Positions 8,431 through 17,145 of a stretch of DNA of 64,000 nucleotides are shown here, piece by piece. The DNA comes from Chryseolinea sp. H1M3-3 (GTDB taxonomy: Bacteria; Bacteroidota; Bacteroidia; Cytophagales; Cyclobacteriaceae). How positions within the stretch are numbered: the stretch's first letter is position 1; each line of letters begins with the position of its first letter. The DNA is taken from NCBI RefSeq assembly GCF_029360725.1, contig NZ_JARKMY010000002.1, positions 496,001-560,000 on the forward strand, written 5' to 3'. A model generated the notes under the pieces. That model saw only the letters and a list, made by a program, of their open reading frames with translations. It was not told where the DNA came from and made no database searches. A program made the translations under genes and the position numbers.

Positions 8431-9165
8431 TCAAAGACTCATGCTCAAACCGTCCTTGAACTTGGTACGTGAAACATAAGTGGGGTCCGGATAAAAAATA
8501 AACAGGCAAGTACCTTCAGCAATTTCCGTGATTATTTTCTTATGCAACGCCATCGGAATAGCGGGACATCCAAAGCTTCTTCCCAACCTTCCATATTGCT
8601 TTATATACGATTCGCTTACATACGTCGCACCGTGCATAACAATGGCACGTGCTTCAGCCTTATCGTTAATTCCATTCTCAACACCATGTAGCTTTAATGA
8701 AATACCATGCTTTCCGATATACGTTTTTCCTGTAACGTAAAACCCTAGGCTGCTTTGATTCGAATTAGGAGTATTAGAAAAATTTCGGGCAAAAACATCG
8801 CCGGTGTTGCGTCCATGGGCGGTGAGGGTATGAAACAATATTTTTTTATGAACAAGATCAATTACCCACAAACGTTTTTCATTAGCTGATCTTCTGAAAT
8901 CAATTAATGTGAGAACTCCCTTTGTTGAAAGTTTTTTTGCTTTTTCAAGTAGCTGGTACCCTGTTAATGCGCGATTAAATAAATCGTATGGAGGAAGTTC
9001 ATGTTCATTTGGATCGATGGCTTGGTAGAGGGTTGCGGATTCAGTGATCAAATTAAAATCAGGCGCAGTAAACGCACGACTTTGAAAGGATGATAAAGTT
9101 ATAGCAATAGATAGGGTCACAGCGTAAATGATTGTTAGCGCTGTCTTTCTCACAGGTGGCTGCAT
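8431..9165 (-). CDS. Murein L,D-transpeptidase catalytic domain protein (PF13645 type)
   Basis: This 244-residue secreted enzyme is of the YkuD-like murein L,D-transpeptidase catalytic family, distinct from the YcbB-like protein at 4174. The signal peptide starts MQPPVRKTALTIIYAVTLSI. The catalytic domain contains FRRSANEKRLWVIDL, the histidine in IVMHGATYVS and the nucleophile in RSFGCPAIP (about C200). A longer reading from an ATG at 9357 would add 64 residues that bury the signal peptide and look non-coding, so I chose 9165. An isolated gene, divergent from the LolA-like operon at 9400. Activity is inferred from the conserved H and C. Confidence 0.85.
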   Translation of the reverse strand: MQPPVRKTALTIIYAVTLSIAITLSSFQSRAFTAPDFNLITESATLYQAIDPNEHELPPYDLFNRALTGYQLLEKAKKLSTKGVLTLIDFRRSANEKRLWVIDLVHKKILFHTLTAHGRNTGDVFARNFSNTPNSNQSSLGFYVTGKTYIGKHGISLKLHGVENGINDKAEARAIVMHGATYVSESYIKQYGRLGRSFGCPAIPMALHKKIITEIAEGTCLFIFYPDPTYVSRTKFKDGLSMSL

Positions 9166-9399
9166 GGTGGTGATGGATGGTTTCTTGCATGACAACTTCA
9201 CAGCTCTAAAAGTTCCTGGCAGGTGTCCGGATGTACCAAAATCAGGGAATTCAAATAAATCGATGCTAAAATTATTTTCGAACGCTTTAGGCAACAGTTG
9301 ACTTAAGTCATTTAATCTATTGATGATTCTCATACCCAATTCAACTCGGTTTGACAATCTTTAAAAATGAATTTATCACGGTTGTAAACTTATTGTCTG

Positions 9400-10146
9400 A
9401 TGTTCTTCAGGATTGGTTTATCATTATTGTTGCTGGTGGGTATGAGTCCCATATGTGCTCAGGATGCATTGGAAATTGTAAAAAAAGCCGATGAAAAAAT
9501 GCGGGGTAAGACATCACAGGCAGAGATGCTTTTTAGGACAATCCGACCCACATGGTCGCGCGAAATGTCTGTAAAAGCCTGGCTGAAGGGTAATGACTAT
9601 GCCGTAATATTAGTTCTATCTCCTATTAAAGATAAAGGTGTTACATTTTTAAAACGAAAGAAAGAAGTATGGAATTGGATGCCAACGTTAGAACGTTCCA
9701 TAAAACTTCCGCCATCCATGATGACGCAGTCGTGGATGGGTACCGACTTTACCAACGACGATTTGGTAAAGGAATCTTCAATCGTAAACGATTACAATCA
9801 TAGCATAATCGGTGATACGACGGTTCAGGGAAGACCTTGCCATAAAATACAGATGTTGCCCAAACCGGAAGCAGCCGTTGTGTGGGGCAAATTAATTGTA
9901 TGCATTGATAAAAAAGATTTTATAGAAATGCACTCCCGCTTCTATGATGAAGATGGTATTTTAATAAATACGCTTACTGCCTTGGAAATTAAATTAATGG
10001 ATGGAAGACTTATTCCGACGCGACTTGAAATGGTGCCTGCTGATAAAAAAAATCAAAAGACTGAAATAATATATAACAAGATACTATTCGATCGCCCTAT
10101 TGAGGATAGTTTCTTTACGATAGAAAAGATGCGAAATCTCAAGTGA
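9400..10146 (+). CDS. LolA-like outer-membrane lipoprotein-sorting family protein
   Basis: This 248-residue secreted protein has a signal peptide ending near residue 21 (GMSPICAQ). The mature part has the half-barrel pattern of the LolA-like PF17131 group: ALEIVKKADEKMRGK, then SREMSVKAWLKG, KRKKEVWNWMPTLERSIKLPPSMMTQSWMGTDFTNDD and a C-terminal strand set ending FFTIEKMRNL. The WNWMP...SWMGTDFTNDDL block is characteristic. It opens a tight five-gene run with two FtsX-type permeases, a LolD-like ATPase and a beta-barrel protein. It probably carries or senses a lipid or lipidated cargo in the periplasm. It is not the canonical LolA, and the cargo is unknown. Confidence 0.85.
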   Translation: MFFRIGLSLLLLVGMSPICAQDALEIVKKADEKMRGKTSQAEMLFRTIRPTWSREMSVKAWLKGNDYAVILVLSPIKDKGVTFLKRKKEVWNWMPTLERSIKLPPSMMTQSWMGTDFTNDDLVKESSIVNDYNHSIIGDTTVQGRPCHKIQMLPKPEAAVVWGKLIVCIDKKDFIEMHSRFYDEDGILINTLTALEIKLMDGRLIPTRLEMVPADKKNQKTEIIYNKILFDRPIEDSFFTIEKMRNLK

Positions 10147-10147
10147 T

Positions 10148-11371
10148 ATGTGGATGATCAGGTTTTCATGGAAAAATATGTGGCGCAATCGCCATCGAAC
10201 AATGATTAGCATCGGTGCCATCTTCTTTGCTGTAATTCTTTCAGTGCTAACCAGCAGTCTGCAAGATGGTGTCTTTGATAACCTCATAAAAAACGTAGTG
10301 AGTTTTTATAGCGGATATATTCAGATTCACAAAGAAGGGTATTGGGATGAACAAATACTGGATAACAGTTTCGAAGAATCAGCGGCTATAGAACAAAAAA
10401 TTCTTGAACAACAAAATGTTGTCACCATTGCACCCCGACTGGAATCCTTTGCACTGGTTTCGTCCGGCGTGGTGACCAAGGGTTGTATGGTGACAGGAAT
10501 TTCACCTGAAAGAGAAAATAGCATTACGGATATCCAAGACAAACTCATAGAAGGTATTTATTTGGCCGAGGACGATCAGAACGTATTGCTCGCAAAAGGT
10601 TTATTAGATCGTTTGAACCTTAAGCTGCATGATACACTGGTAGTGATTGGACAAGGCTATCATGGTGCTACTGCTGCCGGTAAGTATGTAGTGAAAGGTA
10701 TACTAAAATTCGGATCGCCGGATTTGAATGACCAGGCGCTTTTCATGACCTTGTCCGCCGCCCGCCAATTGTACAGTGCTGAAAATATGCTGACTTCTTA
10801 TGTGCTTTCCCTGAAAACAACTGAGAGTAGTGAATTAGCTGCCACCGGACAAAACATTCGCACCGTATTAGGAGAATCTTACGAGGTAATGACATGGGAA
10901 GAAATGATGCCTGATATAATTCAACATATAGAAACTGACAAAGCAAGCATGTATATTATCCAAGGCATCCTGTACCTGCTCATCTGCTTTGGAATTTTCG
11001 GAACACTTTTAATGATGATGGTAGAAAGGCGATTTGAAATGGGAATGCTTGTCGCCATTGGTATGAAAAAAATAAAATTGATTCAGTTGTTGTTGATTGA
11101 GTCTGTTTTAACAGTCCTGACCGGATGCCTCCTTGGGATTTTGGCGAGCGTTCCTGTAGTATACTATTTGCACCGGTATCCGATCCGCTTTACAGGGGAC
11201 GTGGCCCGTGTTTATGAAGAATTTGGATTCGAAGCTGTATTTCCAACCTCTCTGGATGGCCATATTTTTGTTAGCCAGGGAATTATTGTTTTAGTTATTG
11301 GTCTTGTTCTTTCTTTTTATCCAATGGTGAAAGTGATTCAGTTGAATCCGGTTACTGCAATGAAAAAATAG
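10148..11371 (+). CDS. ABC transporter permease, LolE/MacB (FtsX) type, subunit 1
   Basis: This 407-residue inner-membrane permease has the LolCE/MacB topology: one helix near residues 15-37 preceded by FSWKNMWRNRHRT, a large periplasmic domain (about 45-265), and three helices of the FtsX domain at about 275-300, 320-345 and 370-395. The C-terminus reads VKVIQLNPVTAMKK, the normal ending that contacts the ATPase. It begins 1 bp after the stop of the LolA-like gene and is followed 2 bp later by a second permease. The two permeases plus the ATPase at 12619 would form a complete mechanotransmission-type ABC complex working between inner membrane and periplasm. Confidence 0.9.
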   Translation: MWMIRFSWKNMWRNRHRTMISIGAIFFAVILSVLTSSLQDGVFDNLIKNVVSFYSGYIQIHKEGYWDEQILDNSFEESAAIEQKILEQQNVVTIAPRLESFALVSSGVVTKGCMVTGISPERENSITDIQDKLIEGIYLAEDDQNVLLAKGLLDRLNLKLHDTLVVIGQGYHGATAAGKYVVKGILKFGSPDLNDQALFMTLSAARQLYSAENMLTSYVLSLKTTESSELAATGQNIRTVLGESYEVMTWEEMMPDIIQHIETDKASMYIIQGILYLLICFGIFGTLLMMMVERRFEMGMLVAIGMKKIKLIQLLLIESVLTVLTGCLLGILASVPVVYYLHRYPIRFTGDVARVYEEFGFEAVFPTSLDGHIFVSQGIIVLVIGLVLSFYPMVKVIQLNPVTAMKK

Positions 11372-11373
11372 GC

Positions 11374-12594
11374 ATGGGAATAATACTTGCAATGTCGTGG
11401 AGAAATATTTGGCGAAACAAAGTCCGGAGTGTAATTATTATCGCATCTGTCACCTTTGGCTTGTTTGCGGGCCTGTTTGTTTTGGGGTTATACGAAGGAA
11501 TGATGGACTCGCGTGTTCGCACTGTCATTGATACGGAGGTAGCGCATCTTCAAATGCATCATCCTCATTTTGAAGATGACTATGAACCGGGTTTTGTATT
11601 GCCTGCAAAAAATAAATTGACTGAGTCGATCTTAAAAAATGCGCATGTTAAAACAATGACTACCCGGTCCGTTGTGCAAGGTATGCTAGCCAATGCCACA
11701 GGAACAGCCGGTGTGCAGATTAATGGAATAGAAATGACTAAGGAATCATTGGTGTCCCATCTGGGGGATAATATTATCGATGGGAAAGGGTTGAGTGAAA
11801 ATAGAAAGAACTCCATTCTCGTAGGGAAGAAGTTGGTGGATAAACTGAAGTTAAGAGTAGGGTCTAAGGTAATTTTGACTTTCACTGACAAGGAAAGCAA
11901 TATCGTATCGGCTGCGTTTCGGATTGAAGGAATTTTTCAAACCGATAACACACCGAGAGATGAACGAAATGTATTCGTTCACCAGACAACACTGAATTCT
12001 AATTTAAGCATTGGTGATGATGTTCATGAAATAGCAGTTTTACTTTATAAGGATGATGATGTTGAAGCCGTCACAAAACAATTGCAGGAAGAGTTTCCGG
12101 AAGTTAAAGTGGAAAGCTGGACCGACAACTCTCCGGAAACCGAATTGATGGTGAGTACTGTCAATCAATATTCATACATCATCATGGTAATCATCATGTT
12201 TGCACTTGCTTTCGGAATCATCAATACGATGTTAATGGCAGTGTTAGAGAGAACCAGGGAAATCGGAATGTTGGGGGCGCTGGGAATGAATCACAAAAAG
12301 CTATTTGTGCTTGTTCTTATGGAAACGATTCTTTTGACGATTGCTGGTGCTCCAATTGGATTGTTGATATCGTGGCTTGTTATCCAATATTTTGGTAAGG
12401 TAGGAATAGATATTTCGAGTTTTGCCGGTGAGGCCATGAGTAGTTTTGGATACAGCAGTATCGTCTACCCAGAGTTCCCAGCATCACGCATGTTGGGTAT
12501 AATCATAATAGTTGTGGGCACAGCGTTGGTTTCGTCTTTGTTTCCATCGATAAAAGCTCTCAAACTTCAGCCTGCAGACGCCCTGAGACAATGA
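11374..12594 (+). CDS. ABC transporter permease, LolE/MacB (FtsX) type, subunit 2
   Basis: This 406-residue permease has the same layout as its upstream neighbour: AMSWRNIWRNKVRSVI before helix 1, a periplasmic domain from about 50 to 260, three C-terminal helices and the ending SIKALKLQPADALRQ. The conserved RTREIGMLGALGMNHKKLF loop after helix 2 is the FtsX coupling region. Sequence similarity to subunit 1 is clear in the N-terminus and coupling loop and weak in the periplasmic domain, which suggests a heterodimer. The ATG is 2 bp after the previous stop, so translation is probably coupled. Confidence 0.9.
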   Translation: MGIILAMSWRNIWRNKVRSVIIIASVTFGLFAGLFVLGLYEGMMDSRVRTVIDTEVAHLQMHHPHFEDDYEPGFVLPAKNKLTESILKNAHVKTMTTRSVVQGMLANATGTAGVQINGIEMTKESLVSHLGDNIIDGKGLSENRKNSILVGKKLVDKLKLRVGSKVILTFTDKESNIVSAAFRIEGIFQTDNTPRDERNVFVHQTTLNSNLSIGDDVHEIAVLLYKDDDVEAVTKQLQEEFPEVKVESWTDNSPETELMVSTVNQYSYIIMVIIMFALAFGIINTMLMAVLERTREIGMLGALGMNHKKLFVLVLMETILLTIAGAPIGLLISWLVIQYFGKVGIDISSFAGEAMSSFGYSSIVYPEFPASRMLGIIIIVVGTALVSSLFPSIKALKLQPADALRQ

Positions 12595-12618
12595 AAATAA
12601 CGAGTACTAAATATACTT

Positions 12619-13347
12619 ATGAAAACGGTAATCGATGCGCACAACGTATGCAAGACTTTTAATCCTGATACGATTCCTGTATATGCTGTGAAGAACGTCC
12701 ATTTGCATTTGGAGCGGGGTGAGTTTACGGCGTTGGTTGGGCCATCGGGATCTGGAAAGACCACACTGCTAAATCTAATTGGAGGATTGGATAAACCGGA
12801 TAAAGGCGAAATCCTTATTGATGGTGTCAACATCACAGCGTTGTCACCGAATGAACTTATCGACTTCAGGCTTCACAATATTGGCTTTGTTTTTCAATCA
12901 TTCAACCTGGTCCCTGTGCTAACGGCAAGAGAAAATGTTGAATTAATCATGCAATTACAAAACAAAAAAAGAGTTGACATCGAAAAACGTGTGTTCGGAC
13001 TTTTTCAGCAAATCGAATTGAAGGATAAGATGGACGTACGCCCGTCACAATTGTCGGGTGGCCAACAACAGCGAATAGCTGTAGCCAGAGCGTTAGCATC
13101 AAAACCGCAGTTCGTGTTAGCAGATGAACCTACAGCAAATTTAGATTCGAAATCTGCCGCGAATCTGTTGGACATCATGGCGAAATTGAATCAGGAGGAA
13201 AATATCACTTTCATATTTTCCACGCACGATGCCCGCGTAATTGAGAGAGCCAGGCGAGTGGTAACCCTTGTGGATGGCCAAATTTTTTCCGATACCGCGC
13301 GGGTTGAAACAGAGACAGAACATTCTGGTTTGGCCTCCAGGAATTGA
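12619..13347 (+). CDS. ABC transporter ATP-binding protein, LolD/MacB type
   Basis: This 242-residue cytoplasmic ATPase subunit carries Walker A GPSGSGKTT (41-49), the Q-loop GFVFQSFNLVPVLTARENVEL (Q93), signature LSGGQQQR (145-152), Walker B FVLADEPT and the H-loop in FSTHD. The FNLVPVLTARENVEL stretch is typical of the LolD/MacB/FtsE branch. It pairs with the two permeases just upstream. The TGA stop overlaps the ATG of the beta-barrel gene by one base (TGATG), which implies translational coupling and ties the barrel protein to the transporter. Confidence 0.93.
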   Translation: MKTVIDAHNVCKTFNPDTIPVYAVKNVHLHLERGEFTALVGPSGSGKTTLLNLIGGLDKPDKGEILIDGVNITALSPNELIDFRLHNIGFVFQSFNLVPVLTARENVELIMQLQNKKRVDIEKRVFGLFQQIELKDKMDVRPSQLSGGQQQRIAVARALASKPQFVLADEPTANLDSKSAANLLDIMAKLNQEENITFIFSTHDARVIERARRVVTLVDGQIFSDTARVETETEHSGLASRN

Positions 13348-14519
13348 TGATGTGTATCCATAGCCTTATACTCAGAGTTACTTTGCTGTCGGTATTGCTC
13401 ATCAGTTCTAAGCTGGTTTACGGTCAGGATAGTGTTCAAACGCAAAAGGCATTGGAGATTCGCGGATACGTAAAAAATATGCAGGCGATTACATTTACAA
13501 AGAATTTTGAAGATAATGTAAGCAGTAATCTGCTGCATAACCGTATCAATGTTCGCTGGAATCCCGTTGGAAAGTTAAGCGGTGCAGCTGAATTTCGGAA
13601 TAGGCTTATTTGGGGTGAGGAAGTGAGAACCATTCCCGGTTACGCAGATTTATTGGAGAATCAGAATGAAGCCTTCGATATGGCGTATCGCTGGATCAGC
13701 AAATCAAACCTGATCTTGCATACCAATGTAGAAAGATTGTGGCTGGAGTATCGCACCGAGAAATGGAACACGCGCATAGGTCGACAACGAATCAATTGGG
13801 GGATGACTACTATTTGGAATCCGAACGATATTTTTAATACCTATAATTTTCTTGATTTTGACTACGAAGAACGTCCAGGGTCAGACGCGATAAAATTTAG
13901 CTACTTGCTCGGTGATATGTCAAATGTAGAAGTTGCGGCTGCTGCCGCTTCCGAAAGCAAAAATACCGTCGCCGCGATAAAATATTTTACAAACAAATGG
14001 AATTACGATTTTCAATTCTCAGGCGGGGTATATCAGGAAATTGTGACACTTGGGACAGGGTGGTCGGGGAGTATTAACAACACCGGGTTCAAGGGCGAAC
14101 TGCAATATTTTTTCGCAAATGATTCGGCAGGTCAGTTCAATATGACGCTTGAGGCGGACTATATATTTGAGAAAAGCTGGTACCTAAACGTTGGAATGCT
14201 TTTTAATAGTTATGGAATAACAAGGCCAGTCGAAACTCTTGATTTAACAACTTTCCAATTGTCTCCACAAAATTTGATGCCGACTAAATGGAATGCCGCC
14301 GTTACAGTGACAAAGGAATTTACGCCGTTACTTTCAGGTAACCTAAGCGTTATCTACGCACCGGGCACAAACTTGATGATCTTATTGCCCGGATTGAAGT
14401 ACAACCTCGCTACCAATATTGATTTCGATTTAATTTGGCAGTCATTTTTTGCCGAACAGCAAAACACCTTTGAGAGTGTAATGCACCGCGGATTTCTTCG
14501 TGTGAAATGGAATTTTTGA
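13347..14519 (+). CDS. Outer-membrane beta-barrel protein, DUF1302-like
   Basis: This 390-residue protein has a signal peptide (to about residue 28, LVYGQ) and many alternating strands ending in phenylalanine (FLRVKWNF), the usual end of an outer-membrane barrel. The segment LWLEYRTEKWNTRIGRQRINWGMTTIWNPNDIFNTYNFLDFDYEERPGSDA resembles DUF1302-type porins of lipid or steroid uptake loci; the family name is inference. An upstream TTG gives only two extra residues; the ATG overlapping the ATPase stop (TGATG) is the better start. As the last gene of the envelope operon it could be the outer-membrane partner of the LolA-like protein and the ABC complex. Confidence 0.8.
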   Translation: MMCIHSLILRVTLLSVLLISSKLVYGQDSVQTQKALEIRGYVKNMQAITFTKNFEDNVSSNLLHNRINVRWNPVGKLSGAAEFRNRLIWGEEVRTIPGYADLLENQNEAFDMAYRWISKSNLILHTNVERLWLEYRTEKWNTRIGRQRINWGMTTIWNPNDIFNTYNFLDFDYEERPGSDAIKFSYLLGDMSNVEVAAAAASESKNTVAAIKYFTNKWNYDFQFSGGVYQEIVTLGTGWSGSINNTGFKGELQYFFANDSAGQFNMTLEADYIFEKSWYLNVGMLFNSYGITRPVETLDLTTFQLSPQNLMPTKWNAAVTVTKEFTPLLSGNLSVIYAPGTNLMILLPGLKYNLATNIDFDLIWQSFFAEQQNTFESVMHRGFLRVKWNF

Positions 14520-14554
14520 AATCAGGATTTTTCCGGTAAGGTTTAAATATAAGT

Positions 14555-14971
14555 TTAGGACTGAATTGGATCAGACACAGGATTTGTAATATTGGCCAGT
14601 ACCCTTTGCATCGCATTCTTTACTACTTGTGAGAACGTCAACAACGCATCATTGGCTGCCGGCTTCATCAGTTCTTCAGGATCACCAATTGAAATTTCTA
14701 CTTGACCGTCTTCATGTTGTTGTACTACAATATTGCAAGGTAGAAATACACCCATTTTGTCATCCATGGTTAGTGCTTTGTAGGCAAATTGCGGATTGCA
14801 GGCTCCCAGGATTGTGTAGGCACGGAAGTCCTGATTAATTTTTTTCTTCAATGTATCTTTTACATCAATTTGTGTTAAGATCCCGAAGCCTTCCTTCTTT
14901 AATTCCTCAGTCACTTTTTGAATGGTTTCTTCAAAGGAAAGCTTTACTTTTTTATTTAAGCTGTATGTCAT
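14555..14971 (-). CDS. DUF302 domain protein
   Basis: This 138-residue small soluble protein belongs to the DUF302 family. The typical pattern is YSLNKKVKLSFEETIQKVTEELKKEGFGILTQIDVKDTLKKK, then YTILGACNPQFAYKAL and GVFLPCNIVVQQHEDGQVEISI, with cysteines in the ACNP and PCN motifs. DUF302 proteins have no proven enzyme activity; a role with metals or redox is often guessed from the cysteines. The ATG at 14971 is preferred to a TTG three codons upstream. It lies 24 bp after the universal stress gene on the same strand and is probably the third gene of a TerB-like/USP/DUF302 operon. Confidence 0.9.
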   Translation of the reverse strand: MTYSLNKKVKLSFEETIQKVTEELKKEGFGILTQIDVKDTLKKKINQDFRAYTILGACNPQFAYKALTMDDKMGVFLPCNIVVQQHEDGQVEISIGDPEELMKPAANDALLTFSQVVKNAMQRVLANITNPVSDPIQS

Positions 14972-14995
14972 AATAAACAATGTTTTGACGGACGT

Positions 14996-15832
14996 TTATA
15001 GAACACCAGAGGTTTCCATTTTGTGAACATGAAAAACCAATAATGGAATGTCGCTGTGATAAACCAGGTCTTTCGTAATACTTTTGCCAAATATTTTCTG
15101 AAATATGTTTTGCTTACGGGCAGAAAGTACCAACAGATCGGCGCCTGTGAAGTCACAAAAATTTTTAAGTCCCTGAGATGTATCTTTATTGTAATAGACC
15201 CGATAGGAGATTCGGGGGTAATCAACTGTTTTAAATATTTCATTCGAAATAAACTCAATCATACTTTCTTCTGACTGTGCTTCCTCATTTTCATCGAATA
15301 CATGCACGACAATAATTTCTGAATTAAAAGGTGTTGCGATAGGCACAAGTCGAAGTAGAGCATCCAAATCGCTGTCGTAGTAGTCTGTCGCAAAAACAAT
15401 TTTCTCTGGTTTCTTAAAGATGGTTGTCTCCGGAATAACGATTACCGGGCAGGTCGATTTGTTGATGAGTGACCGTGAATTGCTCCCGAAAAAGAACCGG
15501 CTGGTTTTACCGAGCCCCTGAATTCCCATAATAACGAGACCAATGTTTAGCGCTTCAATGGTCTTATTTACCTCTGAGATCATATCGCCCACTTGAACCG
15601 AATGCGTTATCCGGCAATTTGTACACCGTGACTTTAGCTCTGCCTTAATTTTGATCAGTGATTTGGTTGCTTCATCTTCAATATCATGAATCACAATAGG
15701 ATCATTCAGGATGGGGGTCAACACGTGAATCAAATGGATACTGGAGCCGGGCTTTTCATTTGCTAACGTCACGGCATACATGGCAGCATGAAAAGCATTG
15801 TCCGAAAAATCGGTGGGGACGAGAAGTTTCAT
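14996..15832 (-). CDS. Universal stress protein, tandem UspA domains
   Basis: This 278-residue protein has two UspA domains. The first starts KLLVPTDFSDNAFHAAMYAV and has an intact nucleotide motif G-2x-G-9x-G-S (GIQGLGKTSRFFFGS). The second starts KIVFATDYYDSD and has lost the glycines (SARKQNIFQKIFGKS). This half-active arrangement is the same as in the USP at 2663, so both may bind one ATP per chain. It begins 1 bp after the TerB-like gene stop and is followed by DUF302. The operon is read away from the FNR-type palindrome at 16311. Confidence 0.92.
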   Translation of the reverse strand: MKLLVPTDFSDNAFHAAMYAVTLANEKPGSSIHLIHVLTPILNDPIVIHDIEDEATKSLIKIKAELKSRCTNCRITHSVQVGDMISEVNKTIEALNIGLVIMGIQGLGKTSRFFFGSNSRSLINKSTCPVIVIPETTIFKKPEKIVFATDYYDSDLDALLRLVPIATPFNSEIIVVHVFDENEEAQSEESMIEFISNEIFKTVDYPRISYRVYYNKDTSQGLKNFCDFTGADLLVLSARKQNIFQKIFGKSITKDLVYHSDIPLLVFHVHKMETSGVL

Positions 15833-15833
15833 A

Positions 15834-16235
15834 TTATCTGATTAAATGCTGCAGCTTAGTAATAAATTTTTGTTCGTTCTTGTTTCGATGTGCGAAAGAA
15901 TCTGCAATCGCCGATGCGGTTTTTGAAATTTTTCGTTTCAGGTCTTTTGAAAATGCAGCGGAGTGCAATTGATAATAGTCGGAGAAAACCGTGAACGCAT
16001 CATCGGGCGACGTCCCCTCATTTAATAAGTAGTCGAAAGCAATGGAAATGTAATGCGCCGCGTCTGTGCCGTATTTATCGATAGAATCTTCCAGTGGCAG
16101 CCATTCTTTTGCGACAACTGTTTTTAATTTTTGAATTTCCTCTGGACGAACTTTCTCGTCAGAGGCAGCAATGGCGTAGAACAGGTATCCGAGGTTCTCA
16201 TAAATTTTCTCGTAGTTAATTTCCGTAGCAATCAT
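15834..16235 (-). CDS. Hypothetical TerB-like helical protein, paralogue B
   Basis: This 133-residue all-helical protein is a paralogue of the gene at 1027-1440: shared positions run through YENLGYLFYAIA, the P-EE-QKLK...EW block and a Y-LH-A-F pattern in the second half. Charge is high and there is no signal peptide. The family is not recognised with certainty; a TerB-like fold is my guess. It is the first gene of an operon with a tandem USP and DUF302, whereas its paralogue sits next to ppsA. The fact that both copies stand beside energy-stress genes suggests a shared function. Confidence 0.75.
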   Translation of the reverse strand: MIATEINYEKIYENLGYLFYAIAASDEKVRPEEIQKLKTVVAKEWLPLEDSIDKYGTDAAHYISIAFDYLLNEGTSPDDAFTVFSDYYQLHSAAFSKDLKRKISKTASAIADSFAHRNKNEQKFITKLQHLIR

Positions 16236-16310
16236 AAAATGTTTGTTAAGGTTTGTATCAAAACTATCGGCTTGATTATTATCTAAAAATGATAGCCGTA
16301 ACTTTTAAAT

Positions 16311-16324
16311 ATGATTTAAGTCAT
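16311..16324. promoter_or_regulatory. FNR/CRP-type palindrome between divergent TerB-like operon and csbD-like gene
   Basis: ATGAT-TTAA-GTCAT matches TGAY-N4-RTCA exactly and is close to a perfect 14-bp palindrome. It is centred about 82 bp before the TerB-like ATG (minus) and about 103 bp before the csbD-like ATG (plus). I see no convincing TAnnTTTG box at the class II distance here, so which gene it controls is open. Confidence 0.5.
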
Positions 16325-16420
16325 GATAGACACTGATGATCTTCATGGTACAAATCTATCGGCTATCCTAGCTTCATGTCACTATCGATATAATAATCAA
16401 TCTATTTAAACACTGTCGCT

Positions 16421-16606
16421 ATGAATAAGTTAGAATTATTTGGAAACTGGAATATAATAAAGGGAAAACTTAAAGAACGTTTTGGGGTTCTTACAGATAA
16501 TGACCTGCTTTATATCAAAGGCAAAGAAGAAGAACTGCTCGGAAGAATTCAACGCAGACTTGGTAAGACGAAACGTGAACTCTTAGAGCTCATTGAACAG
16601 ATTTAA
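16421..16606 (+). CDS. CsbD-like stress protein
   Basis: This 61-residue small hydrophilic protein is of the CsbD/YjbJ type. The pattern NWNIIKGKLKERFGVLTDNDLLYIKGKEEELLGRIQRRLGKTKRELLELI matches the family in length and in the W-x-x-x-K-G-K-x-K-x-x-(F/W)-G-x-L-T-D-(N/D)-D core. Members are among the most abundant stress-induced proteins in many bacteria, but their molecular role is unknown. It lies 97 bp downstream of the palindrome at 16311 and 38 bp before a helical protein gene on the same strand. Confidence 0.9.
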   Translation: MNKLELFGNWNIIKGKLKERFGVLTDNDLLYIKGKEEELLGRIQRRLGKTKRELLELIEQI

Positions 16607-16644
16607 ATCATTGACAATTTTTAAATAAGACCTAAATAAACTTT

Positions 16645-17091
16645 ATGGAATTTCGTTCGCGACCTAAAAGTGACTATCTGCAAAATGCAGAATGGCAGGA
16701 GCTCCACGTCTTGACAGCCCATTGGCAGTCAGATATGATTTTTTTTGAAGATGAACTTCGATTCATAGACATTCTCTTCGAGAAATATTTTACGGCAATG
16801 ATTGATAAAGACAACATTGATAAAACCAGAACTGTTGCGGGTAATCTTGCTGAAGTGAAGTCAACAAGAGATGCCCTAGCCCAACGAATTGTAAAACATC
16901 TTCATCATATTGAAGAATTGATGGTAAATCCTTTTGCGCAAGATGCTTCTGCATTCAGAAATGAACATGCTGCTTTGGAGGACGAACTTGTCTCCTTTGC
17001 TAAATCTTTCAGGGACGTAAAGCGGCAAGTCTTTGAATTAACAGAACGCATTGCACGAACCGAAAAGTCTAAGCACTTGATCGCCAATTAA
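16645..17091 (+). CDS. Hypothetical helical protein
   Basis: This 148-residue protein is predicted to be almost entirely helical, with coiled-coil-like heptads in the second half (AALEDELVSFAKSFRDVKRQVFELTERIARTEK). I do not recognise a family. The first half has WQELHVLTAHWQSDMIFFEDELRFIDILFEKYF, with aromatic and acidic residues alternating in a way that resembles helical-bundle proteins. It lies between the csbD-like gene and the AAA kinase gene and could be part of the same transcript (gaps of 38 and 54 bp). There is no signal peptide or cysteine motif. Codon use and composition resemble the neighbours. Confidence 0.7.
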   Translation: MEFRSRPKSDYLQNAEWQELHVLTAHWQSDMIFFEDELRFIDILFEKYFTAMIDKDNIDKTRTVAGNLAEVKSTRDALAQRIVKHLHHIEELMVNPFAQDASAFRNEHAALEDELVSFAKSFRDVKRQVFELTERIARTEKSKHLIAN

Positions 17092-17145
17092 AATGTATTG
17101 AGATAATTTCTCGAACGTTAAAACTTTGGGAAATAAAAATTGCTT

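Noticed and set aside
9166-9357. N-terminal extension of the PF13645-type L,D-transpeptidase by 64 residues
   Set aside because: It would place a clear signal peptide in the interior of the protein, and the added residues have no recognisable pattern.
9361-9399. FNR-like site before the LolA-like operon
   Set aside because: TGA and TCA half-sites are present but with a spacer one base too short.
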